Part shown: positions 33,285-44,039 of the stretch, one piece after another
Position numbering within the stretch: the stretch's first letter is position 1
Layout: every line of letters begins with the position of its first letter
Origin: Cepaea nemoralis
Lineage: Eukaryota > Mollusca > Gastropoda > Stylommatophora > Helicidae
NCBI GenBank assembly: GCA_014155875.1
Contig: JACEFZ010014476.1
Span: 498,501 to 562,500 of the forward strand
DNA length: 64,000 bases
Reading direction: 5' to 3'
Position numbers and translations under genes: made by a program
Notes under the pieces: generated by a model
Told to the model about the DNA's origin: nothing
Databases searched by the model: none
Seen by the model: the letters and a program-made list of their open reading frames with translations, nothing else

Positions 33285-33480
33285 TAGTTGCATTTCATTT
33301 AAAGGACGTTGCAGTCAGCGCCAGCATTTTTTTATTTTTACTGTTCGAGATTTCTTGGCAAGTTTACGTAAAGTAATTCAACAATGCTTTCTAAACGACC
33401 GACATTCACACCTTTCTTTGTATAGGAAACCAACACAAGGCGATCCTCTTCCAAATCGCCCGTAACTGTATTTTATTTTA
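33285..33480 (-). mobile_element. SINE C' copy, diverged
   Basis: Plus strand shows AAAGGACGTTGCAGTCAGC, TTTCTTGGCAAGTTTACG, GCTTTCTAAACGACCGAC and AAATCGCCCGTAACTG, the order of core then C' head. Confidence 0.7.
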
Positions 33481-33584
33481 CTGCTGGTACCCATGTGACA
33501 TCAGTGCTATTATATCATGCAAACATTCTCTCTTCTAACTTAAAATGAAAGGGACTTATTGCAAAAGACGTTGTTAACTTATGT

Positions 33585-33690
33585 TTGTTTGCATATCCTT
33601 TACAGGACATCGCTGTCAACATCAGCATCTTTCAACTGATTGTTGTTTTCTTGGAAAGATTACGCTCAATAATTTGCCATTGCTTTCTGT
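33585..33690 (-). mobile_element. SINE C 3' half
   Basis: From GCATATCCTTTACAGGACAT to TTTGCCATTGCTTTCTG the DNA closely matches SINE C; the tRNA head is missing. Confidence 0.85.
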
Positions 33691-34083
33691 GTTAGCTTAT
33701 ACTGAGTATATTACTGGTCAGTTTATGTCCATAACAACTGATATTGCATGCATTTTAAGGCTTATATTCTGTGAAAGACATTCTTGCTCCAAATTCGTCC
33801 ATCTTCAGCACTCTATGAACTTACATTGTGTTTACCTCAGCATTCATTCTGTAATAATTACAGGATCACACTCCATTAGGCGTTTGTCTCCGTGTACACC
33901 GAAAACCACTTGTTGAGGGACCATTGAGGTCTTTCGACCGGGCTACTACAGTCACAAGTATTGACGGGCACACATAGAAGTGAATAAGAAAAGATAATAC
34001 TACACATTACATAATATAATTATTGAAAATATATAGGCACATTGTGATTTGAATCTACTTCGTCCAAACAACGTCTCCATCCA
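33691..34083. other. no gene recognised
   Basis: Non-coding DNA without a supported element. Confidence 0.4.
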
Positions 34084-34975
34084 TCATGTGCCATGACGAT
34101 AAGCGTGGGCGGTCATGTTTTGCCATCTCACTCGATCACCAGAGTCGTGGATCAGTTCTGTGTTCCTGTCTGGATCATGCCACGTGGCAAAGCCATCCAG
34201 GTATTTACTTCTCAGTCTTCTCCTTGGTCTCTTTCTTTCGATCTTGCCAGTCATCACCAAGTTCTCCAAATCATTTCTTCTCATAACATGCCCAAAAACT
34301 TTTGACTGTCTACATCTAATGTCTCTAATCAGTTTACGATCTTCATTTGTTTCTTGAAGGACTTGTTCATTGGTTTTTTTGTCTGTCCATGGTATTCTTT
34401 GCATTTTCCTCAGAAACCACATTTACACAGTCATCAGCTGTTTTTCAGCTTGACTGTTTATTGTCCACGTTTCACATCCATACAAAAGTATAGGTTCTAT
34501 GTAGCACTTCAGCACACTTTTGCTCGTTTCAGTTGACATCTTTTTATTGGTCAGTATGTTTTTCATCTTGCAAAAGGCTACCTTCGCAATGGCAAGTCTT
34601 GTTCTAATCTCTTCAAGGCATCACTCATCAGATGTTATGACTGTGCTGAGATAACAGTATCGATTCACTTACTTAAGAATATGCCCATTTACTCGTATAT
34701 CACATTGTGGTATTTCCTTCTTCCCAGTTACGACCATAATCTGTGTCTTCTTAATATTCAGTTCTAACCGTAGTTGTTCACTTTGTGCAACAACCGCATC
34801 TACTAACATTTGCAGGTCCTTTTTATTGTCTGCAATCAAGACTGTATCATCTGCATATCTAATGTTATTGATGTATCCTCCCCCAATGTTGATTCCTTCC
34901 ATATCTTTTATCATCTTCTAAACCACGTCTACAGGAAGAGATTATCATATTTTCTATTTTCGTCCAATAAATAAC
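34084..34975 (-). pseudogene. RT family X: palm end, thumb and C-terminal domain
   Basis: Minus strand. A frame at 34669-34914 reads INNIRYADDTVLIADNKKDL (YADD box) and LELNIKKTQIMVVTGKKEIP; the region to 34430 (SDECLEEIRTRLAIAKVAF-like) has a frame change; a 112-codon frame at 34084-34422 holds MWFLRKMQRIPWTDKKTNEQ, SKVFGHVMRRNDLENLVMTG and TAHAYRHGT-stop. It matches the 47.9-49.5 kb copy in order and wording. The 5' part is missing (5' truncation). Terminus at 34084 is the same as in other X copies. Confidence 0.87.
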
Positions 34976-34984
34976 AAGTTTTTT

Positions 34985-35215
34985 ATTTGTCTTACGTCGT
35001 ATTGGGAGCTGCGGGGGATCAGTGGTTTGCACGTGTGCTTGCATGACCGGTGGTCAAGTATTCTAACACCCATTAAGGCCGATGTTTTAAAATCTTCCTT
35101 GGCTGTCGCGTGATCCAGTCCCAACTGGGTACCAGGAAGTGTCGTGGGCAGAAAAGGTGGCCGTTATGATATTGCCCACATCATCCAGTGTGTGCCGATT
35201 GATCTATATAAATAT
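34985..35215 (+). mobile_element. possible tRNA-related SINE, single copy
   Basis: GCGGGGGATCAGTGGTTTGC at about 35011 is A-box-like and GGTCAAGTATTCTAAC is a weak B box, with a body after it. No clear tail or target duplication. Low confidence. Confidence 0.3.
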
Positions 35216-35302
35216 GGGCTGCTAGTATCACACAATCAATATGGTTCTTTACTTTACTTGTCAGCAATATAAAAGAGCAAACACTTTTATAAAAGAGGTT
35301 GA

Positions 35303-35324
35303 ATATATATATATATATATATAT
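35303..35324. repeat. (TA)n tract
   Basis: Eleven AT units that meet the 5' edge of the family Y fragment. Confidence 0.95.
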
Positions 35325-35888
35325 TGATTACGAACAACGGTGACACAATGAAAGAAATTAAATGACGACTATCAATTGCTCTTCAAAGACTAAGACACCT
35401 GAATAAATTATGGAATGGGACAGACAGAACTACAAAAATTAGATTTTTAAGAGCATGCATCTTTCCCATTGCAACATACGCCTGTGCGACCTGGACACTT
35501 ACTAAGCAAGCTGAGCAGCGCATTAATGACTTTGAATATAAATGTTATAGACGAGTTCTAAGAATATCTTGGGTAAAGAAAAGAACAAATGCATCAATAC
35601 TTCAAGAGCTGAATATTGAAGAAGGTTGGCTATTAAAAACGACACAACAAAGAAAATTGAAATATTTTGGTCACTTCAAACGACACGAAAGTTTGGAGAG
35701 AACAATAATGGAGGGATATATGCCTGGGAAGAGAGGAAGAGGAAGGCCAAAGAGAAGATGGGTGCAGGATGTGGCGGATGATTTCCAGATGGGTGTATCG
35801 GACGTGGGACATCTTGCTTATGATCGAGAGGTTTTCCGGAAGGTTGTTATGTGAGCGTGGTTCTGCAAAGTACATGCTACTGAATGAA
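35325..35888 (+). pseudogene. RT family Y, C-terminal part
   Basis: Starts with ITNNGDTMKEI, where the 8.66-9.79 kb copy ends, and continues in one main frame after a stop at about 35363: LNKLWNGTDRTTKIRFLRAC, FPIATYACATWTLTKQAE, RRVLRISWVKKRTNASILQ, LKYFGHFKRHESLERTIMEG, KRGRGRPKRRWVQDVADDF. It ends FRKVVM-stop. These are the thumb and the Arg-rich C-terminal domain of endonuclease-RT elements. The palm is not here. Confidence 0.87.
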
Positions 35889-35914
35889 TATATATATATA
35901 TATATATATATATA
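35889..35914. repeat. (TA)n tract between family Y and a mariner
   Basis: Thirteen TA units; the last TA also serves as the mariner target site. Confidence 0.95.
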
Positions 35915-37293
35915 AGGGCGTTCATTTGAAATCCGTTCGAACCGCACCGCGCGTAATTGCTTACGTTGAACATGAACATGTCATAGTCATGTGATAAGTA
36001 CTGACCAATAAATAAAAGAGCACTTGCTTATCGTCCCATGATGCATAGGTTCTGTTTCTGACCCTTGAAAAAATAGCCGGGTTGATCCAAAATCCGTCCA
36101 AAGAAGCTCAAAAAGCGGTGATTCAGTTTTTTTTTTTTTTTTTTTTTTTCATTTGAAGGATGTTGACCAGTGGACATTCATGGAAAAATGCAGGCAGCGT
36201 ACGGTAACAAATGTGCGTCGAAGACAACAGTGACAGACTGGGCACGAATGTTTCGGAAAGGACGTCAGTTCACGACAGATCTTCGACAGCCAGGTCATGC
36301 ACATATTGTTGCAACAGAAAAAATAAATCGCCAAAATTGAATGCAGCAGTACAGATGAACAGTTGTCGAACGTCGAAGCATACGTTCGCTAGCGAAAGAA
36401 TTTGATGTGTCAATTGGGACAATTCAAAAGGTCGTTCGTAAGAAACTGCAATATCGGAAAGGTGTATTCACAGTGGGTACCACGGATGTTGACCGACCAC
36501 AAAAAAGAGGAACGCATGGGATGGTGTTTGGAACTACTTGCTGTGTTACAGAGTGGAGTGTGATGAATTTCTCCTCCACAGATTGGCAGGCGATGAATCA
36601 TGGTGTCACCACTTTGAGCCGAGCAGCAAAAGAGAGAGCATACAATGGAAGCATGCTGGATCACCAAAAGCCAAAAAAATTCAAGTTACAGGTTTCCGCT
36701 GGTTAGGTTACGCGGAGCGCATGTTTGGGCCATGAAGGGCTATTGTTTACCGACCTTAAAGAACCTGGTGTCAATATAAACTCTACCTACTACTTGCAAA
36801 CACTAGACAAGTTGCAAAAAGCCATCAATAATAAACGTCATGGTTAGCTTTCTCGCGGTGTGATTTTGTTGCACGATAATGCTCGTCCGCATGTCGCAAA
36901 GATTGTGTAGGAAGCATTAGCAAAGAAGAAGTGGAAAATTCTGCAATATCCAGCCTATAGTCCTGATTTGTCACCGTGTGATTTTCATTTGTTCGGACTT
37001 CTAGTAAAAGCTCTCATAGGACAACGATTTCACACAGATGCAGACGTAATGAATGCGGTAACCACTTGGTTCAGTGAGCAACCACAATCCTTTTTTTTTT
37101 TTTTGCGGACGGCATTCGCCGCCTACTTAAGCAGTGGAATGCTTCCCTGAATGCCTACGCGACTTCTTCTGACCAACCAATAGTGCATAATTCATTCAAA
37201 ATGAATGCTTTGTTTAATTCTACTACACCTGTTAATGTTTCATTCATGCATTTGTAATAAAGCCATCGGAACGGGTTTCAAATGAACGTCCAT
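35915..37293 (+). mobile_element. mariner element with both ends (1,379 bp)
   Basis: The left end AGGGCGTTCATTTGAAATCC and the right end (complement ATGGACGTTCATTTGAAACCC) form imperfect inverted repeats. TA lies on both sides, as mariners duplicate TA, and here the TA is part of long (TA)n tracts. The inside codes for a broken transposase (next entry). A T22 run (36127-36150) is inserted in the coding part. Confidence 0.92.
36160..37150 (+). pseudogene. mariner transposase, broken (remnant 4)
   Basis: Plus-strand frames in order: KTTVTDWARMFRKGRQF with RRSIRSLAKEFDVSIGTIQK (paired helix-turn-helix DNA-binding part, 36220-36440), LAGDESWCHHFEPSSKRESI (first catalytic Asp, near 36590), LHDNARPHVAK (second, near 36880), and YPAYSPDLSPCDFHLFG (third, near 36975). 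The spacing from the DNARP Asp to the SPCD Asp is 34 residues, DD34D. Frame shifts and stops (for example TAG in place of a codon after AKIV) break it. It is a different subfamily from remnant 1 by sequence. Confidence 0.88.

Positions 37294-37388
<95 letters not shown>
37294..37388. repeat. (TA)n tract
   Basis: About 46 TA units between the mariner and the Z2 3' end. Confidence 0.95.
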
Positions 37389-37389
<1 letters not shown>

Positions 37390-38738
37390 CATTGGAACCT
37401 TGCCGTCTTGACAGACGATAGTTTGTGCCTCAAAAAGAAATAACAACTTTTACCCATGGCGGTAGCGAATGTGACTGATAAGGCCTATTCGCGCTGTAAA
37501 TGTTCGTTCACAGTGGGTGCATGTGAACAAGTGGTCATTTCCTTCATCATGCACCATCTTACGTCTCACACGCTCGGTGTGTGACTTATCTGCAATAAAT
37601 TTCTCCTTTGTCTTTATTCCATTTCTGATGTTTGCCCAACATGCAACACGTTCAGCGGCGACTTGCTCCCAATGTGCATTATCAATGCCTGTATCAATCA
37701 TGTCCTGTTTACACACATCTTTGTATCGTAGTAGAGGCCTGACCCTGAGGTCTCTTACTCATCTGTAATTCACCAAAACAGATATCCTTTGGTTTTCTAC
37801 CATCATCCATCCTCCTAAGATGTCCTGTCCATCTAAGTCTACGAAGACTGAGCATGGAATAAACCGTCACACAACCTGATCTTTCCAATACTTCAGTATT
37901 TGTGACTTTGTCTTGCCACTTAATACCAAGAATTCTTCGCAGACACCGCATATGAAAGCTGTTTAAACGTTTCTATTGGTGTGAGTAAGTTGTCCAGGTT
38001 TCACTGCCATAAAGAAGAGGACTAAGAACGTTTAGTCGTTTAGTCGACGGATCAACATCACGGCACACGGTTTAACCCATAAGTGCTCCGTTTTCCTCCT
38101 AACTTCAAACCTGAGTCTGGAGAAACTCAGCTCAATGCACGAACTCCGTTGCATCGGCGAGGATACTGAAATACTTTGGGTAGATTTTTAACATTCGAAA
38201 TTTTGCCCGGGCAGCGCCTTTAGGCTACTCTTTTTCGATTGCCAACTGCCAAGGGATTTTTTACGTGCGCAACAATACACACGGGCGTCCGATCTCACTA
38301 ACCAGAGACCAGGGGAAATTTTATTACTGGAAGTACAGGTTGATTTTTTAAATAATTCCCGGTCCTCACCGGGGCCTGAACCCGGTACCTCCAGCACTCG
38401 AGGTGGACACCATACCTTGAGACCACTCAGCCCCCTCCAAGAACTAAGGACACAGGCTCTTTTTCTTAACCTGTTCATTGTTGTTGCTGCCTTACCAATC
38501 CGGATGTTGATTTCCTCATCTAGGGATAATTTGCTATTTACCACTGATCCTAGATGTGTAAAATGGTCTAACATCTCTAGTTCGGCGTCGTCAATAAAGA
38601 TTGAGGTTACCCCATGTGCACCTTGTGACATAATCTGTGTCTTCCGTTTGCTAATTGTTAAACCAAATTCAGAACAAGCATTGGAGAATGCAGATAGTAG
38701 ACATTGTAATTCTTCCCCAGAGTGGGTCGTAACTGCAG
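37389..38738 (-). pseudogene. RT family Z2, C-terminal part with zinc finger, carrying a SINE A insertion
   Basis: Minus strand, 5' to 3': SIFIDDAELEMLDHFTHLGS and KLSLDEEINIRIGKAATTMN (38450-38640), interruption by SINE A (38030-38442), then FHMRCLRRILGIKWQDKVT and RRLRWTGHLRRMDDGRKPKD (37709-37970), then AHWEQVAAERVACWANIRNG and a C2H2 finger CTHCERTFTARIGLISHIRY (37450-37550) just before the stop. The same order is seen in the near full-length Z copy at 58-61.7 kb. Endonuclease and palm are missing. Stops and frame changes break each part. The finger may bind nucleic acid; its role in these elements is unknown to me. Confidence 0.88.
38030..38442 (-). mobile_element. SINE A inserted in Z2, with near-perfect target duplication
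   Basis: Antisense copy of the SINE at 44040-44447. The tRNA-like head has GAGTGCTGGAGGTACCGGGT and B-box-like GGGTTCAGGCCC on the minus strand; the tail is ACTAAACGACTAAA. It is flanked by ACTAAGAAC (38021-38029) and ACTAAGGAC (38443-38451), a 9-bp repeat with one mismatch. The related uninterrupted sequence at 9823-9850 shows the empty site. Confidence 0.87.
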
Positions 38739-38762
38739 TTATATATATATATATAATATATT

Positions 38763-38852
<90 letters not shown>
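38739..38852. repeat. (TA)n tract, interrupted
   Basis: TA units with three AATATATTAT-type interruptions near the left end. Confidence 0.95.
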
Positions 38853-38857
<5 letters not shown>

Positions 38858-38859
38858 TT

Positions 38860-39092
38860 CGCATATCCTTTTTACAGGACATCGCTGTCAACATCAGCAT
38901 CTTTCAGCTGCTGTTGATTTCTTGGCAAGATTACGCTCAGTAGTTTGCCATTGCTTTCTGAGCGGCCGGCTCAGTTATCCAGCAAGTCACCAGCGGGGGA
39001 CGAACCGCTTCCAGTTCTCGCCCGCTACGAGACTCTGCGTGATAAACGGGATTACAGAGAAAGTGGTGTAACCCCTCGGCCAGAGAGACCGC
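38860..39092 (-). mobile_element. SINE C core with a third head
   Basis: The 3' half equals SINE C (GGACATCGCTGTCAACATCA, AGTTTGCCATTGCTTTCTG, AGCGGCCGGCTCAG). The head beyond 38970 differs: on the minus strand A-box-like TGGCCGAGGGGTTAC and B-box-like GCGGTTCGTCCCCCG. So one core is joined to different tRNA-like heads. Confidence 0.8.

Positions 39093-39093
<1 letters not shown>

Positions 39094-39187
<94 letters not shown>
39094..39187. repeat. (TA)n tract
   Basis: TA units with one TC interruption near 39128. Confidence 0.95.
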
Positions 39188-39189
<2 letters not shown>

Positions 39190-39234
39190 ATAACTGCTAT
39201 TTACTGCCAATATAGTACCTTGCGGTGTATGGCA

Positions 39235-39415
39235 GGGCGTCTTGAGCCAGAGGAATTAAGGTCGCCTGGCTAGTGACAGTCGCCGCGATCTGTGCAGGTA
39301 AGGGTTGTCTTTTTGCCGCCGACAGAAAGGAATCCGCACCTCACCGAGGATTCGAACTCGGGTCTTCAGAAGGAGAATCCAGCATTCTAGACGCTCTGCT
39401 GCCGCTCCTCTAATA
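39235..39415 (-). mobile_element. tRNA-related SINE (SINE F)
   Basis: Minus strand: GGAGCGGCAGCAGAGCGTCT (A box region) and GAGTTCGAATCCTCGGTGAG (strong B box) about 30 bp later, then a body with TTTCTGTCGGCGGCAAAAAG. No second copy in the window; a degraded tRNA pseudogene is the alternative. Confidence 0.6.
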
Positions 39416-39455
39416 CACACACACACGCACACACACGCACACACACACACTCACT

Positions 39456-39534
<79 letters not shown>
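39416..39534. repeat. (CA)n then (TA)n microsatellite
   Basis: CA/CG/TCA units to about 39476, then TA units. Confidence 0.95.
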
Positions 39535-39537
<3 letters not shown>

Positions 39538-39920
39538 TATTGATATTGATATTGATATTGTCAGTAATGATGATAAATAGCACAATGAGAATTTTACAGT
39601 TGTACTAAAGATATAATATCAAAAGCCACGCATTACAAAAGATCAAAGCATAAATTGAAATCCACTATCTGAGTGAATAAAATATAATGTATCCTAATCA
39701 AAATCCAAGCTGGTTGAAAGGGATAGTAATGGCGGATCCCTAATATTATGTAATGTTTTACTGAGGATTAGATCCACGTTCACCTGATTGAGACACCTGT
39801 AAACTAACAGCTCGAATATCCCTGCCACTGTTATCTATAATAGGTCTCAAGTTTGAGATGACAAAGACAAGAAACAACAGCTACATTTTTCATGACATAG
39901 AAGTGGAAACCTTCAAGATT

Positions 39921-40169
39921 TAAAAAAAAAGATGTTTGCATATCCTTTACAGGACATCGCTGTCAACATCAGCATCTTTCAGCTGATTGTTGATTTCTTG
40001 GCAAGATTACGCTCAGTAGTTTGCCATTGCTTTCTGATCGGCCGGCTCGCATACCCCTAAGTCACAGGCGCGATTCGAACCACTGCTGATTATCACCGTC
40101 GTCACGTTACTTACGAGAGTATACGAGAATACGGAGAAAAGTCGCTAACCTCTAGGCCAGGAAGCCGAC
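39921..40169 (-). mobile_element. SINE C copy with 11-bp target duplication
   Basis: Full-length antisense SINE C. CCTTCAAGATT lies on both sides (39910-39920 and 40170-40180), an exact 11-bp duplication. Sense 3' tail is T-rich (read on the minus strand). Confidence 0.95.
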
Positions 40170-40180
40170 CCTTCAAGATT

Positions 40181-40999
40181 AGACACAAGCATTTATTTTT
40201 ACAGTGTCTTCTTTCCTGTTGCGTTCATAATTAACTCACGCTAAAAGAGTACATTATTACAGAAACATATTATCTATAAAGAAATGTTAAGTAGTATACT
40301 TGCAGATACTATATCCTTTCAATAAACTCTAAAGCCACAAGTTGTCAACCCTCCTGACCGAGGCACCAAAATACATATCATTTGATAGACAGACACATCG
40401 GCTCCTTCGAAAATAGTTTTCCGTTCTTTAATAGCTTTTATACAGCAGCGAATGTTTTCTTCCCAGCGCAGAAATTGGGCAGATAGCGCGATCCCTGCCG
40501 GCGCGCTGATTGCATAAGTCGGCTGGGGTATTTGGTGCAAAACTCTTGCAATGTAACGCATCAACTTCTCTCTGCGCCGTTTCTCGGATCCAGACTTGCA
40601 GTATTTGTGCGCGCTTTGGTAAGAAAGCAATACTCGGAACAGTTCGCCTTAACACAAAATGTAAGAGTAAATTAGATGTAGGGAAAATTGGCAGATAAGA
40701 GGCTGTGGTGAAAGATTATAACGTAAATATGTTGCCAAAATAAGAATACAAGCTAAAGATTGCATTTGTGGAATACAAATTAATGTTTAAAACTATAGCC
40801 CTAGCTGGGAATAATAACACCTTAAAAATAGATCTACATGCAAACGTTGCACTGTAATGAATAATATAAAAAACTTTAAATATCTTGACAAATTATAAAT
40901 AATGATTACTTTGTAAACTATAATAATGAAATAATAATAAAAATAAAACAACAATAACTAATACCTTTAATGTCTGGAGATATAAGTAACATTACATTA
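40181..40999. other. no gene recognised
   Basis: AT-rich on the right. Two frames around 40319-40698 overlap in opposite directions and show no domain; I do not call them. Confidence 0.4.
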
Positions 41000-41372
41000 G
41001 ATACTAGAATTGCAAATGGTAATGATAATGACGATGATGATGATGCTGTTGATAATGATTATGATGATGTTGATGATGGTAATGGTGACGACGGTGATGA
41101 TGTTGGCTAAGACAACGGTGACGGCAAAGATGATGATGATAGTGGTTGTGGTGGTGGTGTAGGTGGTGTTGGTGGTGGTGGTCGTGGTGGTCGTGGTGGT
41201 GGTGGTGGTGGTGGTGGTAGTGGTGGTTGCTGTGGTGGTGGTTGCTGTGGTGGTGGTGGTGGTGATAATCATGATGTTGATCATAATTGTGATATTGTCC
41301 ATAATTATTATGATGATGTTGATGGTGATGATAATTGTGATGATAACGGAGACGACGACAGCTATGATGATA
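41000..41372. repeat. impure trinucleotide region (GAT/GGT)n
   Basis: GAT-rich, then GGT-rich, then GAT-rich again. Poly-Thr, poly-Val and poly-Ile frames are artefacts. Confidence 0.9.
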
Positions 41373-42074
41373 CTGGTATTTAACTAACTATACTAGACTC
41401 CTCACTTAATTCGGTCAAACCGCTTTCCACCCCCCTGTGTTTTGCAATATATAGCTGAGTGTTTTCATCTGTTTCATAAACTGATTATATCAATTACAAC
41501 CTTTCAAGCGGAAATGTTTAGGCAGACATGCATGTCTGTCATCTTGTAGAAATATAAATAAGACAGACTGGACATGTTTCGAGATAAACAATTCTTGTTT
41601 TCCTTCCACGAGAACAAATAAACATAAAAAGTGGCAATATCGTCAGCATCCAGTGGCTCATCCGGTGCAGAACGTTCTCGTCATAACAGTTTATTTTTTT
41701 TTGTACATGCTCTGTAGCTTACGCGGTGTATACTGCCTCTGTGGGTGTTACGTATAACTTATCTATCACAACTTCAATGCATCTGAGTAGTGGTCTTACT
41801 CTTCCCCGCTTCCCGGGTACAGCTCATTCCTTAAATATCTTATCTATACATTCAGATCTTTTAAGTTCCAAAATAGTTCATTTTCCTACGTGTTATTTGT
41901 TTATTAACCGGACTCCTGCGATACGGACTTTTTGTTAATAGATCTGTTTGTACTTTTTGTTTTTTCGTGCAAACAAGAAGATGTTTTAGTACACTTCTGT
42001 AATATTTATATTCAAAGGCGCAAAACAGACTTTCAGCTGATTTGTATAATGTCCTAGTTTCATACCTGTTAGTT
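41373..42074. other. no gene recognised
   Basis: A 70-codon plus-strand frame at 41726 has no recognisable feature. Confidence 0.4.
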
Positions 42075-42285
42075 AAAGTTAGTTGCATACCCTTTTACAA
42101 TACGTAGCAGACAACCCCACCATTCTCTTGTGATTTCATGGCAACTTTCAGTAGACTGCCTTTGCTTTCTGAAAGACCGGTTCTCCACGTCTTTATGATT
42201 GTATGAAAACCAACACAATGCAGTTTTCTTTCGAACGCGGTATATGGGATTGCAAATTGCGTACGTCACCCCTTTGTTACAGTGC
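42075..42285 (-). mobile_element. SINE C' copy, diverged
   Basis: Core strings (GTAGACTGCCTTTGCTTTCT, GAAAGACCGGTTC) and C' head (TTTCGAACGCGGTATATGGG, TTGCAAATTGCGTACG) in the usual order. Confidence 0.7.
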
Positions 42286-42350
42286 CACCACCCGCATGCA
42301 GCCCCAGTAAATAGGCGCGCTCAAAGTGTTCTGGCTTTTGTTGCTGTCTC

Positions 42351-42470
42351 TTCTTCTTCTTCTTCTTCTTCTTCTTCTTCTTCTTCTTCTTCTTCTTCTT
42401 CTTCTTCTTCTTCTTTCTTCTTTTTCTTCTTCTTCTTCTTTTTCTGCTTCTTCTTTTTCTGCGTTCGTCC
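42351..42470. repeat. (TTC)n polypyrimidine tract
   Basis: About 22 TTC units and a less regular T/C extension with 4 short T runs. All Arg/Glu/Lys or Ser/Leu/Phe frames across it are artefacts. Confidence 0.95.
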
Positions 42471-43009
42471 GAAATGCTGTTTCCGAAATAATTGCGCTTC
42501 TGGTCTGATTGCGTTGTACCTTTTTACAGCAGAGTTGCACACATCCAACTTCTTCAGATATTTGTTGGCCGGGTTACCTTCCCGGGTGTTTCGTAGGATA
42601 TTTGACTCTCACTGTTGTGGTGTTATCCCCATTCCAGCTGGCCCATTTAGAACATCTGAAGACATCCCAGTCAGCTCTCAATGGAAGGCAGGGGAAGACC
42701 TTGGGCATTCTTCGTCATCCAAGCAGGCTTCTATAATTGCAGAGCCGACACATGGCGCTCTGGTACTGGGCTCACCCAAGGAATCGTCACTTAGCCTCAC
42801 TTCCGTATATTGGGCCCTCCGTTCACCACAGGCTGTTCCTCCGGAAACCAGAAGCATGCAGTCTGCAGATTACATCCACACAGTGAGCTTTCGATTCGGA
42901 CTTTCCTCGTAATGGATTTGCTATCCAAGCAATATTCTATTTCGTGCCACTAGGACGCGTTTGTCATCGACATATCTGTTGTATGAATTGTTGCAGGCTA
43001 AGAACTTCT
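42471..43009. other. no gene; short SINE B scrap
   Basis: TCCGAAATAATTGCGCTTCT near 42482 matches the 50.19-kb SINE B copy. The long plus-strand frame 42199-42912 crosses three unrelated repeats and is not a gene. Confidence 0.45.
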
Positions 43010-43560
43010 TCGTGCACCTTTAGATGTCAACCTGAATATAGTTATTAAAGAAAGCTGCAGTCAACTTGAGCTTGTTGACTCCATAGAGTTTGTCCTCGAA
43101 GCAGGTGTGGGCCAAAATATTGTTCTGTTCTGTATATATTGGGCACTCCTGCAGCAAATGTCTAGCTGTCATTTTACCAGCTCCACAAATACATTCTTCA
43201 ATATCTTCTATCTTAGTTTATTGAACAAGTGGTATTTCAGCCTGTTATGTCATGTGCGGAGTCTGAAGATTACTACTTGTTCACTTCGGTCGAGTTTGTA
43301 ATATGCATCATCTTTCTGGTGGCCTGGATGCCATGATTCCTATTTGGTTCTATACTTGTGCTTATTATAAACCTCTTTGCCTCGTTATAGGTTATGTCTA
43401 TGTCAGGCTGAAGTAGTCATCCGCCCTCTTTTGCCAGTCTGTCAGCCTCTTCATTTCCAAGTATACTGCAACGTGATAGGATCCACTGTATTACAACTTT
43501 TTTGAATTTCTTACGAAGGTTTTAATTGCATTAGTTTTTGCTGAGAGGTTATTGCTATAT
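43010..43560 (-). pseudogene. RNase H C-terminus of a non-LTR element
   Basis: Minus strand: VVIQWILSRCSILGNEEADR with LAKEGG (last RNase H motif, near 43470), DITYNEAKRFIIST, then a Cys-rich tail CICGAGKMTARHLLQECPIY, LAHTCFEDKLYGVNKLKLTA and AFFNN to a stop near 43020. The order matches the 7.3-8.5 kb copy (WIPSHC...CPCG...KLYGSLSEL). Stops and two frameshifts are present. The upstream RNase H Asp and Glu are not readable. Confidence 0.8.
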
Positions 43561-44039
43561 ATATATTTTTTTTTCTATCATCACAAGCCCATCGTTTGTA
43601 AGTAATAACCCTGTATATTCAACACTGCTCACTTTCGTTATTTCTCTTCACTGATAAATATATATGTTGTTCTATTTGTTTTACTATGTTATCATTTTGT
43701 TTTTCTATATAAATTATGTTTTTCATGTTATTGTTGCACTGCCGTTTTTAGTTTCAAATTGCCATTTGTGTTGTTGATAGTAATGATGTGTGGTCAGCAT
43801 ATAGACATTCATTTCTTCATATTCCGATTACGAAGTTTAATAACATTCCCTGTCAATGTTGTCCCTAACAACCATCGGGTTCAATATGTATAAGTTAAAC
43901 AGAAACGGAGGCAAAACCACAGAAAGTGTAAACAATAGCAACATTCCCAAAGCAAATGTGGACAAAACACAACATAAAGGCCCTAACTATGAACAGTCTA
44001 CAGATTGACAGTGTAGTGGGGTAACAAATTGAATAGAGA
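43561..44039 (-). other. possible reverse transcriptase scrap; otherwise no gene
   Basis: Minus strand near 43780-43810 reads ECLYADHTSLLSTTQMAI, which resembles a YADD box with the last Asp changed to His. LPPFLFNLYI lies upstream in a different frame. No more can be said. Confidence 0.35.

Noticed and set aside
40997..41387. poly-Thr and poly-Val ORFs
   Set aside because: Translations of impure GAT/GGT trinucleotide repeats.
42199..42912. 237-codon ORF that crosses a Ser/Phe-rich stretch
   Set aside because: Joins SINE C', (TTC)n and unrelated sequence; no domain.
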